From NCBI RefSeq assembly GCF_028885415.1, contig NZ_CP118527.1:8494001-8558000 (forward strand): DNA of 64,000 nt, written 5' to 3'. Both the position numbers and the translations under genes were made by a program. Position 1 is the stretch's first letter. Each line of letters opens with the position of its first letter. Below are positions 43,496 to 51,657 of the stretch, piece after piece. The notes under the pieces were generated by a model, which was not told where the DNA came from, did not search any database, and saw nothing but the letters and a program-made list of their open reading frames with translations. Source of the DNA: Streptomyces coeruleorubidus (lineage in GTDB: Bacteria > Actinomycetota > Actinomycetes > Streptomycetales > Streptomycetaceae).

Positions 43496-44653
43496 TCAGC
43501 TCTCTCGCCGTTCGGTACCGGCCCGCAGCTCCGCACGGAGCGCCTCCGGCGTCCACTCCTCCTGCAGGGCCCGCCGCACGAGATCCGCCTGCGAGGGCGG
43601 GGCCAGGCCGTCGACCGGCGGGTCGCTGTCGAGGTTGGTCGGGAAGGGGTAACCCTCGGCGCTCGCCGCGATGACGTTGGCCAGCCACGCGTCGCTCGCG
43701 CCCTCGGCCTTACGCTTCAGCAGCACGGGGTACACCGCGTTCGCCACGGCCTCCCGGTCCACCGTCTCCATCGCGCGCCCGAACGCGGACGACACCTGCA
43801 ACAGGTTGGCCATGCGCCGGATGTCCGCCGAACGGTTGGTGCCGGCGGCGTGGAAGAGGGCCGGGTTGAAGAAGACCGCGTCGCCCTTCGCGAGCGGCAG
43901 CTGCACCTGGTGGGCCTCGAAGTACGCCCGGAACTCCGGGCGCCGCCAGGCGAGATAGCCCGGCTCGTACTTCTGCGAGTGCGGCAGGTACATCGTCGGC
44001 CCGGACTCCACCGGCATGTCGCAGTGGGCGACCGCGCCCTGGAGGGTCAGCACGGGGGAGAGGCGGTGCACGTGCCCGGGGTAGGCGGCGGCGACCTCGT
44101 CGGAGAGGAAGCCCAGGTGGTAGTCGCGGTGCGCGGTCTGGGCGGCGCCGCCCGGGTTGACCACGTTGAGCTGCGAGGTGACCTGGTAGCCGGGGCCCAG
44201 CCAGGCCGTCGCCACGAGGGCGAGGACGTCGTTGGCGTAGTAGTCGGCGAACGCCTCCGCGTCGTACAGGGCCGCCTTCTCCAGCGCGTTCCACACCCGG
44301 TCGTTGGCGCCCGGCTTCGCGAAGTGGTCACCGGCCGTCGCGCCCGAGGCGCGCTGCTCGGCGATCAGGGCGTCGAACACGGCGGTGGCCCGGTCCACGA
44401 CGTCCGGGTCGGGAAAGGCACCGCGGAAGACGACGATGCCGGGCCCCTCGGCGAGCGCGCGCACCAGCTCGGCCTGGACCACCCGGTCGCCCTCGAGCAG
44501 GCCGGCGTCGTAGACCGGCACGTTCCGCTCCACGGCCGAGGCGTGCGGATAGTCGGCGGGGTCCGTCGCCCGCTCGACCAGCGCGCGGAACGCGTCGAGG
44601 TCGCAGTCCTGCTCGGACAGCCAGACGCGGGGGTGTACGGAAGTGAAGGACAT
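43496..44653 (-). CDS. Phytanoyl-CoA dioxygenase-like Fe(II)/2-oxoglutarate oxygenase
   Basis: 385 residues. The iron site is visible as TAHRDYHLGFL (H-x-D), with the distal histidine in ALFHAAGTNRS, and the arginine for 2-oxoglutarate just after it. The block HCDMPVESGPTMYLPHSQKYEPGYL is typical of the PhyH family. It should hydroxylate a small organic substrate using O2 and 2-oxoglutarate. It is the first gene of the second leftward operon, behind a near-match GntR operator. A role in breaking down a modified inositol, such as an O-methyl ether, is a reasonable guess only. Confidence 0.85.
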   Translation of the reverse strand: MSFTSVHPRVWLSEQDCDLDAFRALVERATDPADYPHASAVERNVPVYDAGLLEGDRVVQAELVRALAEGPGIVVFRGAFPDPDVVDRATAVFDALIAEQRASGATAGDHFAKPGANDRVWNALEKAALYDAEAFADYYANDVLALVATAWLGPGYQVTSQLNVVNPGGAAQTAHRDYHLGFLSDEVAAAYPGHVHRLSPVLTLQGAVAHCDMPVESGPTMYLPHSQKYEPGYLAWRRPEFRAYFEAHQVQLPLAKGDAVFFNPALFHAAGTNRSADIRRMANLLQVSSAFGRAMETVDREAVANAVYPVLLKRKAEGASDAWLANVIAASAEGYPFPTNLDSDPPVDGLAPPSQADLVRRALQEEWTPEALRAELRAGTERRES

Positions 44654-44697
44654 CGTCGTCCCTTCGGGGTCATGGAGCGACGGAGCCCTGTCATTCT

Positions 44698-44709
44698 TGT
44701 CAGTACAAA
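44698..44709 (-). promoter_or_regulatory. Candidate GntR operator before the dioxygenase operon
   Basis: Minus-strand TTTGTACTGACA matches the iolC-upstream site at 11 of 12 bases. Its core TGTA-CT-GACA departs from a perfect dyad by one base. It lies 45 bases from the dioxygenase start and 53 bases from the LacI-type gene, so it could control both. Confidence 0.5.
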
Positions 44710-44761
44710 ACCCTCGAACAACCAGCAGGCAGCCATCAAAAACCCCTCAAGGAGCCGGCGC

Positions 44762-45796
44762 ATGGGTCACCCCTTCCCGATCCGGGAGATCGCACGTCAG
44801 GCGGGCCTGAGCGAGGCGACCGTCGACCGGGTCCTCAACGGCCGGGGCGGGGTCCGGGAGAGCACGGCGCAGGAGGTGCGCCGGGCGATAGCCGACCTGG
44901 ACCGGCAGCGCACCCAGGTCCGGCTCGTCGGCCGGACGTTCATGGTCGACATCGTGATGCAGGCGCCCGAGCGCTTCACCACCGCCATCCGTGCCGCCCT
45001 GGAGGCCGAGCTGCCGTCCCTGCACCCTGCGGTGCTGCGCTCCCGCTTCCACTTCCGCGAGACCGGTCCGGTCGGGGAACTGGTGCGGATCCTGGACCGG
45101 ATCGCCCGGCGCGGCTCGCAGGGCGTGATCCTCAAGGCCCCGGACGTCCCCGAGATCACCGCCGCCGTCGGCCGCCTCGAAGCCGCCGGAATCCCCGTCG
45201 TGACGCTGGTGACCGACCTGCCCGCCAGCGCCCGCCTCGCCTACGTCGGTATCGACGACCGGGCGGCGGGCGCGACGGCCGCGTATCTGATGGGCCAGTG
45301 GCTGGGGGAGCGCCCGGGCAACATCCTCACCAGCCTCAGCAGCGGCTTCTTCCGCAACGAGGAGGAGCGCGAGATGGGCTTCCGCAGCGCCATGCGCGCC
45401 CGGCACCCCGAGCGCACGCTGGTCGAGATCGCCGAGGGGCAGGGGCTGGACGCCACCCAGTACGACCTCGTGCGGGCCGCGCTGGAACGCGACCCGGACA
45501 TCCGCGCGGTGTACTCGATCGGCGGCGGCAACATCGCCACGCTGCAGGCCTTCGACGACCTCGGCCGCGAGTGCGCCGTGTTCGTCGCGCACGACCTCGA
45601 CCACGACAACACCCGGCTGCTGCGCGCGCACCGCCTGTCCGCCGTGCTCCACCACGACCTGCGCCAGGACGTGCGCGAGGCCTGCCACACGGTCATGCGG
45701 GCACACGGCGCGCTGCCGCCGGCCGGGCCGTCGCTGCCGTCGGCGATCCAGGTGGTGACGCCGTACAACCTGCCGCCGCAGGCGACGGCCGTGTGA
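44762..45796 (+). CDS. LacI-family transcriptional regulator
   Basis: 344 residues from ATG 44762 with AAGGAG upstream. The N-terminal helix-turn-helix is IREIARQAGLSEATVDRVLNGRGGV at residues 6-30 in LacI spacing, followed by the hinge. The effector domain is a periplasmic-binding-protein type 1 fold (GVILKAPDVPEI, VVTLVTDLPASARLAYVGIDD, SIGGGNIATLQAF). It probably senses a sugar or inositol derivative and controls the divergent dioxygenase operon. The C-terminal EACHTVMRAHGALP is normal for the family. A weak 7-bp stem follows its stop. Confidence 0.88.
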   Translation: MGHPFPIREIARQAGLSEATVDRVLNGRGGVRESTAQEVRRAIADLDRQRTQVRLVGRTFMVDIVMQAPERFTTAIRAALEAELPSLHPAVLRSRFHFRETGPVGELVRILDRIARRGSQGVILKAPDVPEITAAVGRLEAAGIPVVTLVTDLPASARLAYVGIDDRAAGATAAYLMGQWLGERPGNILTSLSSGFFRNEEEREMGFRSAMRARHPERTLVEIAEGQGLDATQYDLVRAALERDPDIRAVYSIGGGNIATLQAFDDLGRECAVFVAHDLDHDNTRLLRAHRLSAVLHHDLRQDVREACHTVMRAHGALPPAGPSLPSAIQVVTPYNLPPQATAV

Positions 45797-45872
45797 GCCG
45801 GGGCGGTGTCGCGGGCGGGACCCCGGCGTGTATCCGGAGCGCAGTGCGTCACGGGCCCCTACCGTCGTCCTC

Positions 45873-46484
45873 ATGTGGACCTCGCGCCCGGACGGCGGGC
45901 CGGACCGGTTGCTGACGCTCGCCGACGGCGTGTTCGCCATCGCCATCACGCTGCTGGTCCTGGACCTCTACGTCCCGCGCGGCCTGGACGTAGACGGGTA
46001 CCACGAAGCCCTGCACCGGCTGCTCCCGGACCTCGGGGCCTACGCGCTCAGCGTCGCGGTGCTCGGCAGTTTCTGGCGCGACCACCGCAGGATCTTCCGT
46101 GACGTACGGGAGGTCGACGGACACGTGATCATCCTGTCCCTCACCGGCTTGGGTGTCGCGGCCCTGGTGCCTTTCCCGACCAGGCTGCTCGCGGAGTACG
46201 GCGACGTGCCCGTGTCGGTCGCCGTCTACGCGGCGGCGGTCGCCGCGCTCGGCGCCTGCCATCTGGCACTGGCCGCCGTCCTGGCGAAACGCCCGTGGCT
46301 CCGCGACGGCACCCCCTCCGATACCGGCAGCACGCCCTACCTCCTCGAGAGCGCCACGCTGGTCGTGGTGTTCGCCGTGTCCGTCCCGCTGGCCCTGGTG
46401 GCCGGGACCCCGGCCATGTGGCTGTGGCTCGTCCTCGTCCCGGTGAGGTTCGTCCTGGGCCGCCGCCTCCAGAAGGCCGGCTGA
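45873..46484 (+). CDS. TMEM175-family potassium-channel-like membrane protein (DUF1211)
   Basis: 203 residues with about six membrane segments. The first segment carries the family motif as RLLTLADGVFAIAITLLVLDL in two overlapping parts, and GSFWRDHRRIF follows the third. In bacterial TMEM175 the first helix of each subunit lines the pore, and four six-helix subunits form the channel. It is probably a monocistronic housekeeping or stress gene unconnected to inositol. It ends three bases before a convergent gene. Confidence 0.82.
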   Translation: MWTSRPDGGPDRLLTLADGVFAIAITLLVLDLYVPRGLDVDGYHEALHRLLPDLGAYALSVAVLGSFWRDHRRIFRDVREVDGHVIILSLTGLGVAALVPFPTRLLAEYGDVPVSVAVYAAAVAALGACHLALAAVLAKRPWLRDGTPSDTGSTPYLLESATLVVVFAVSVPLALVAGTPAMWLWLVLVPVRFVLGRRLQKAG

Positions 46485-46487
46485 ACG

Positions 46488-47651
46488 TCAGGCACCCACG
46501 GTCACGTCCGCCCAGGTGCCGCTCGACGCCGACCGCGCCATCGCGTCCAGCGCGGCCGCACTGTGCACGGCGTCCGCGAGCGTCGCCCCGTGCGCAGTGC
46601 CCTCGGCGACCGACCGGAGGAAGCGGTACGCCTCGATGACCTTCAGGTCGTCGTACCCCATGGCGTTCGCCGCGCCCGGCTGGAACGCGGCGAACTCGCC
46701 GTGGCCCGGGCCGACGTACACCGTCGTCACGGCCTGGTCCTGGTAGCTCGCGCCGCGGCTGATGCCCAGCTCGTTCATGCGGCGGAAGTCCCAGAACACC
46801 GCGCCCTTGGTGCCGTGCACCTCGAAGCCGTAGTTGTTCTGCTCGCCGACCGAGACCCGGCAGGCCTCCAGCACACCGCGCGCCCCGGAGGCGAAGCGCA
46901 GCAGGCAGCTGACGTAGTCCTCGTTCTCGACCGGGCCGAGTTCGCCGCCCGAGGCGCGGCTGTGGCCCGCCGTCGCCCCGGTGGGACGGGCCCGCTCCGG
47001 CAGGAAGATCGCCGTGTCGGCCGTCAGGGACGTGATGTCGCCCAGCAGGTGACGGGCCAGGTCCGCGCCGTGCGAGGCCAGGTCGCCCAGCACGCCGCTG
47101 CCTCCCCGCTCCCGCTCGTACCGCCATGTCAGCGCGCCCTCGGGATGGGCCGCGTAGTCGCTGAACAGCCGGATGCGGACATGCGTGACCGTGCCGATCT
47201 CCCCCGAGGCGATCAGCTCGCGGGCGGCCTCGACGGCAGGCGCGTTGCGGTAGTTGAAGCCGACGGTGCCCTGCACCCCCGCCTCGGCCACCGCGTCCGC
47301 CACCGCACGGGCGTCCTCGGCGGTCAGACCCACCGGCTTCTCGATCCAGATGTGCTTGCCCGCCTCGGCCATGGCGACGCCGATCTCGCGGTGCAGGAAG
47401 TTCGGCGCGGTGATGCTGACGGCCTTCACCCGGGGATCGGCGGCCACGTCACGCCAGTCACGGGTCGTCGAGGCGAATCCGAACCGCGCGGCGGCCTCCT
47501 CGGCCCGGCCCGGCACCTCCTCGGCGACCGCGACCAGCTCCGGAACGAGGGGCAGCTGCGGATAGTGGTGCCGCACACGCGCGTACGCCTGGGTGTGCAC
47601 CCGCCCCATCCAGCCGAAACCGACGACGGCGACGCCGAGCGTGTCCACCAT
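46488..47651 (-). CDS. Gfo/Idh/MocA oxidoreductase
   Basis: 387 residues from ATG 47651, AGAGGGG upstream. It has VAVVGFGWMGRVHTQAY, ITAPNFLHREI, IEKPVGLTAEDA, VGFNYRNAPAVEAAREL and LGDLASHGADLARHLLG. At about 390 residues it belongs to the longer sugar or glycoside dehydrogenase branch. The divergent LacI gene and two matching operators in the shared promoter suggest a sugar-inducible single-gene pathway. The real substrate is unknown. Confidence 0.85.
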   Translation of the reverse strand: MVDTLGVAVVGFGWMGRVHTQAYARVRHHYPQLPLVPELVAVAEEVPGRAEEAAARFGFASTTRDWRDVAADPRVKAVSITAPNFLHREIGVAMAEAGKHIWIEKPVGLTAEDARAVADAVAEAGVQGTVGFNYRNAPAVEAARELIASGEIGTVTHVRIRLFSDYAAHPEGALTWRYERERGGSGVLGDLASHGADLARHLLGDITSLTADTAIFLPERARPTGATAGHSRASGGELGPVENEDYVSCLLRFASGARGVLEACRVSVGEQNNYGFEVHGTKGAVFWDFRRMNELGISRGASYQDQAVTTVYVGPGHGEFAAFQPGAANAMGYDDLKVIEAYRFLRSVAEGTAHGATLADAVHSAAALDAMARSASSGTWADVTVGA

Positions 47652-47664
47652 GAGAGCCCCTCTT

Positions 47665-47676
47665 TGGACCGTTCCA
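47665..47676. promoter_or_regulatory. LacI-type operator, left copy
   Basis: TGGACCGTTCCA, 14 bases upstream of the oxidoreductase start. It is the exact reverse complement of the copy at 47747-47758. Confidence 0.65.
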
Positions 47677-47715
47677 GAACCTGTCCAGCCCACCCTGGGT
47701 GCGGTTTCCCAAGGC

Positions 47716-47731
47716 TGTCAACCCTTTGACA
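47716..47731. promoter_or_regulatory. Back-to-back -35 hexamers of a divergent promoter
   Basis: TGTCAA-CCCT-TTGACA gives a perfect TTGACA on each strand, four bases apart. It is centred between the two operators and so probably serves both divergent genes. Confidence 0.55.
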
Positions 47732-47746
47732 AGGCGTCCACCCCCA

Positions 47747-47758
47747 TGGAACGGTCCA
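47747..47758. promoter_or_regulatory. LacI-type operator, right copy
   Basis: TGGAACGGTCCA, ending four bases before the LacI start. Binding here would block its own translation start region and transcription. Spacing to the left copy is 82 bases centre to centre, close to eight helical turns. Confidence 0.65.
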
Positions 47759-47762
47759 TCCC

Positions 47763-48761
47763 ATGAGACCGCCGACGATCCGCGACGTTGCCGAACGGGC
47801 CGGCGTCTCCAAGTCGCTGGTCTCCCTGGTGCTGCGCGGCTCCGACCAGGTGCGCCCCGAGAAGCGGGAGGCCGTGCTGCGCGCCGCCCAGGAGCTCGGC
47901 TACCGGCCCAACGCCGCCGCGCGCAGTCTCTCCGAGCAGCGCACCCGTACGGTCGGCGTCCTGCTGAACGACCTGCGCAACCCCTGGTTCGTCGACCTCC
48001 TCGACGGGCTGAACTCCCTCCTGCACGCAGGCGGCCTGCACATGCTGCTCGCCGACGCCCGCCTCAACCGCCGCACCGGCCAGGACCCGGCCGATCCGCT
48101 CCTGGACCTCCGCGTCGACGGCCTGGTCGTGGTCGGGACCCTGCCCGGCCCGGCGGCCCTCGGCGCGGTCGCCGAGCGGATGCCGGTCGTCCTGGCGGGC
48201 GCCCGTGAGCCCGTGCCGCCCGGGGTGGACCAGGTCGCCGGCGACGACGAACAGGGCGCCCGGCTGGTCACCGAGCACCTCATCGGCCTCGGCCACCGCC
48301 GCATCGCGCACCTCGCGGGCTACGGAGCCGTCGGCGAACTGCGCCGCCGCAGCTTCGAGGCGACGATGCGGGCGCACGGCCTGGCGGACCGGGCCGTCGT
48401 CGAAGCCGTCGACATGACAGAGGAGGGCGGCTACCGCGCCACCGTCCGCCTCCTCAGCCGGTCCGACCGCCCCACCGCGGTCTTCGCCGTCAACGACATC
48501 ACCTGCGTCGGCGCCCTCTCCGCGGCGGAGGAACTGGGCCTGCGCGTCCCGCACGACGTGTCCGTCGTCGGCTACGACAACACGAGCATCTCCCGGCTGC
48601 GCCACCTGTGGCTCACCACCGTCGACAACGCCGGCCACGAGGTCGGCCGCCGCGCCGCCCGCTTCCTCCTCGACCGCTTCGAGCGGCCCGGGGGAGAGGG
48701 GCGGGTCCATCTGGCGGCGCCGACGCTGGAGATCCGGGGGACGACGGGCCGGCCGTCGTAG
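47763..48761 (+). CDS. LacI-family transcriptional regulator
   Basis: 332 residues. The helix-turn-helix and hinge are typical: TIRDVAERAGVSKSLVSLVLRG then YRPNAAARSLSEQRTRTVGVLL. The ligand domain has NDLRNPWFVDLLDGL, GDDEQGARLVTEHLIGLGHRRIAHLAG and FAVNDITCVGALSAAEELGLRVP. It is expected to repress itself and the divergent oxidoreductase through the paired operators. The inducer is probably a sugar. Confidence 0.92.
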   Translation: MRPPTIRDVAERAGVSKSLVSLVLRGSDQVRPEKREAVLRAAQELGYRPNAAARSLSEQRTRTVGVLLNDLRNPWFVDLLDGLNSLLHAGGLHMLLADARLNRRTGQDPADPLLDLRVDGLVVVGTLPGPAALGAVAERMPVVLAGAREPVPPGVDQVAGDDEQGARLVTEHLIGLGHRRIAHLAGYGAVGELRRRSFEATMRAHGLADRAVVEAVDMTEEGGYRATVRLLSRSDRPTAVFAVNDITCVGALSAAEELGLRVPHDVSVVGYDNTSISRLRHLWLTTVDNAGHEVGRRAARFLLDRFERPGGEGRVHLAAPTLEIRGTTGRPS

Positions 48762-48777
48762 AGCCCCGCTGCGCGGC

Positions 48778-49414
48778 ATGCCGACTCACGCCCGTCCGAG
48801 CACCGGAGAGAAGGCCGAACAGCACGCGCTCGCGCAGCTGCGGCAGGCGATCGCGCAGGGCGAGACGGCGCCGGCGCAGCGGCTGGTGGAGAACGAGCTC
48901 GCCGAGCAGTTCGGTGTGACGAGGGCCGGCATCCGGGCGGCGCTGATCGATCCGGAGGCCCGGGGCCTGGTCGAGCGGATCCGCAACCGCGGTTCGCCGG
49001 TGCGGGTGCGGGTGGTGACCGTGGAGGAAGCGGTCGCCATCACCGAGTACCGCATGGTGCTGGAAGGGCTGTGCGCGGCGGAGGCGGCCGTGGCGGCGAG
49101 CGACGAGCGGCTGGCCGAACCGACCGCCCTCGGCAGGCCGATGACCAAGGCCGTGGCCGACGCGCGAGGCGGGCGGGCGGCGCCATCGCCCTGGCCGTCT
49201 CCCGCGCATCTCGGCGCTCTGGTTCGCGCTGACCTCGGGCGGCGTCTTCCTCAACAGCGCCCAGCCATGATCCGCGCGACCGTCTCCATCGGCCTTGCCG
49301 CCGTACGCAGTTCGCGCCGGGTGGGCGCTCCTCGGCGCCCGCTGAGCGGTGGAGCGGACCGGGGTGTCCGTCTCGGCCTCTATGCCCTGGTCGGGTGCAA
49401 AGGGGGAGCGACGG

Positions 49415-49422
<8 letters not shown>
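48778..49422 (+). pseudogene. Truncated GntR/FadR-type regulator
   Basis: The first 125 or so codons (to about 49150) encode a good GntR winged helix, ALAQLRQAIAQGETAPAQRL and FGVTRAGIRAALIDPEARGL, followed by the start of an FCD effector domain (VEEAVAITEYRMVLEGLCAAEAAVAA). Homology-like character then stops. The rest of the open frame is arginine- and proline-rich and looks like the wrong frame of something else. FadR-type regulators normally need about 100 more residues of helical FCD domain. In another frame, 49208-49270 reads ISALWFALTSGGVFLNSAQP then stop, perhaps the tail of a different lost gene. Confidence 0.7.
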
Positions 49423-49858
<436 letters not shown>

Positions 49859-49870
49859 GAGTCACAGGTC

Positions 49871-49904
49871 AGAGGTCGTATCGGAGGAATCCGACACGGC
49901 CTCT
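49871..49904 (+). terminator. Hairpin after tRNA-Pro
   Basis: Arms at 49871-49885 and 49890-49904 (AGAGGTCGTATCGGA with TCCGACACGGCCTCT) pair along 15 positions with one wobble and one mismatch around a GGAA loop. Position 20 bases after the tRNA fits a transcription stop. Confidence 0.7.
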
Positions 49905-49931
49905 TGACCGTTGGTCGTGCCGACGTAGGTG

Positions 49932-50411
49932 CTACGACAAGACCGAGCCGTCCACCTTGCTGGGCGCCACGTCGCTGCCGTTCTCATCGGTCGGCAAGGT
50001 GATCCCACCGCAGCGCCCTGCATTCCAGAAATCGGCGTAGCGGCCGCCGCGGCGCAGCAACTCGTCGTGGGCGCCCTTCTCCACGATCCGGCCGCCGTCC
50101 AGAAAGACGACGTGATCGGCGCGTTGGACGGTTCGCATCCGGTGCGCGACCATCACCACCGTCCGGCCGGCCATCAGGCGCTCGATGCCCTCGTGGACGG
50201 CTGCCTCGTTCACCGGGTCCAGTGCGGAGGTCACCTCGTCCAGCAGCACGATGGGCGCGTTCTTCCCAGCGGCCGGCTCCGGCACGCCGGGGAAGCGCAG
50301 TGGGTCCACGTCGACCAGGAGCAGGGGCGCGCCGGTGTCCAGCCCGACGAGCTGGTGTGCCGCCCGCCACCGTGGTCGACCACGCATGGCGTGGTCGAGG
50401 ACGTCACCCAC
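49932..50411 (-). pseudogene. ABC transporter ATPase fragment (C-terminal part only)
   Basis: From residue 51 of this frame (about 50261 leftward) the sequence is an ABC exporter ATPase tail: Walker B and D-loop IVLLDEVTSALDP, then HRMRTVQRADHVVFLDGGRIVEKG with the switch histidine, and AHDELLRRGGRYADFW. Walker A, the Q-loop and the LSGGQ signature are all missing, so it cannot bind ATP. The first 50 residues do not resemble the family. The 5' border falls at a 16-bp inverted repeat. It is a relic, likely from the same event that disrupted the genes on the other side of the tRNA. Confidence 0.8.
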
Positions 50412-50437
50412 CCCCCGATGAGGTGACGTCCTCGACC
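50393..50437. repeat. Perfect 16-bp inverted repeat at the ABC fragment border
   Basis: GGTCGAGGACGTCACC at 50393-50408 pairs exactly with 50422-50437 across a 13-base loop. A 14-bp palindrome CGTGGTCGACCACG lies just left at 50371-50384. It may be a terminator for the metallopeptidase gene or the footprint of a mobile element end. Confidence 0.8.
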
Positions 50438-50490
50438 GCTCCCCCGGCGCCGGACTGTGGCTCAGATGTCCGCGCGGCGGATCCGTGCCG

Positions 50491-51576
50491 TCACCAGCAC
50501 ATCACCGCCGTCTCGCCGGAACCCCAGGCGGAGTACAGGCGTACGCGGACGAAGTAGCGGCGGCCCTTGACGAGCCGGGCGCTGATCGTGGCGTTGTGCG
50601 GAGCTCCACCGTCGTCCTGCCCGGCGAGGTAGCGGGGTTCCCCGTCCCGCTCCTCGAAGACCACGACGACGGCGTCGCTGTCGCCGAAGGTGCCCAGCGT
50701 GTACGTGCGGGTCTGAGGCGGGTCGACGACGAAGTCGGCCTGTTCGCCCGGCCCGAGACCGAGCGGTGCCGAGCGGAACGGCACCAGCGCGGGCGGGCCC
50801 CCCGGATGCGCAGGCGGATACCAGCGGAGCGCGAACTCCTTGTCGGCGGCGGACAGGGTGCCGGGCGGGTTGAGACCCGCACGGTACTGCTCCGGCTCCA
50901 GGACCAGGCCCGACGAGAACGGATACTCCATGATCGACTGTGGGTCCCAGACGGAGCCGTTGACCTCGTCCGGGTCGAGCTTGCGCAGGATGTTGTAGTG
51001 CGTCCGCTCCCGGCTCCAGTGGTTGGGCGGACCCGCCAGTTCGGCGTACACGGCCTCGTCGTCCCAGTGGATGCCGGCGAACGGGCTCTGGTGCTCGTGC
51101 AGCATGCCGAGCGCGTGCCCGATCTCGTGCAGGGCCGTCCCGCGCTCCCCGGGCGCGGTCAGGTCCCAGCCGAAGTTCATGGTGCGCTCGTGCCGGCCGG
51201 CCAGCAGCGCGTCCCGGCCCACCGCCGACCAGGAGCCGGCGCCGAGCTGGAACCCGATGCGCAGTTCGGCCTCCGAGCGGTCGTCGACCTCGGCGAAGGT
51301 GATGCCGATGCCGAGGTCCTGCCATTCTTGGAAGCACTCGCGCACGACGTCCCGCTGCTCCTTGGCACCGGCCCACGACACGCGCCGCGTCATCCCCGTC
51401 CCCGGCACGGGGATGACGGACGCGTCGGTGTCACGGTCGAAGAAGCAGTAGTGCAGGACCGTGCCGTTGACCCACCTCCGCCGCCCGCTCGCGAGCGCGC
51501 TCAGCCGCTCGGCCGCCAGCCCCGGTGCGAAGGCGGGCGCCGGCGCCTGTGCCAGCGAGCAGTAGCGTGCGGTCAT
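50491..51576 (-). CDS. Astacin-like zinc metallopeptidase (M12A/matrixin type)
   Basis: 361 residues from ATG 51576; the frame runs on to 51669 but would cross the divergent promoter. The zinc site HEIGHALGMLH is at 150-160, followed by the Met-turn SIMEY at 214-218, whose tyrosine fits astacins. The N-terminal catalytic half ends near residue 255. The last 110 residues form a beta-rich domain (FRSAPLGLGPGEQADFVV, RYFVRVRLYSAWGSGE). No signal peptide is visible, which is odd for this family. It reads away from a LuxR-type regulator. Confidence 0.85.
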   Translation of the reverse strand: MTARYCSLAQAPAPAFAPGLAAERLSALASGRRRWVNGTVLHYCFFDRDTDASVIPVPGTGMTRRVSWAGAKEQRDVVRECFQEWQDLGIGITFAEVDDRSEAELRIGFQLGAGSWSAVGRDALLAGRHERTMNFGWDLTAPGERGTALHEIGHALGMLHEHQSPFAGIHWDDEAVYAELAGPPNHWSRERTHYNILRKLDPDEVNGSVWDPQSIMEYPFSSGLVLEPEQYRAGLNPPGTLSAADKEFALRWYPPAHPGGPPALVPFRSAPLGLGPGEQADFVVDPPQTRTYTLGTFGDSDAVVVVFEERDGEPRYLAGQDDGGAPHNATISARLVKGRRYFVRVRLYSAWGSGETAVMCW

Positions 51577-51620
51577 GGCCACAGCCTGCCCCGCGGCCGG
51601 TCCCGGGCGCCTGAGTCGGG

Positions 51621-51657
51621 GGCTACTCAAGTCGCCCTGTATCAGAAGTGAGTAGCC
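51621..51657. promoter_or_regulatory. Inverted repeat in the metallopeptidase/LuxR divergent promoter
   Basis: GGCTACTCA at 51621-51629 is inverted as TGAGTAGCC at 51649-51657, 19 bases apart. The repeat encloses the CTGTATCAGAAG element, so a regulator bound here would cover a promoter. Confidence 0.5.
51637..51648 (+). promoter_or_regulatory. CTGTATCARAAG promoter-like element, copy 1
   Basis: CTGTATCAGAAG upstream of the LuxR-type gene agrees at 11 of 12 bases with 56092-56103 upstream of the subtilase gene. The TATCAR part could be a -10 box; no clear -35 was found. Confidence 0.4.

Noticed and set aside
45797..45827. GCCGGGG/CCCCGGC stem after the LacI-type gene as a terminator
   Set aside because: Only seven pairs with a 17-base loop; too weak to list as a feature in this GC-rich background.
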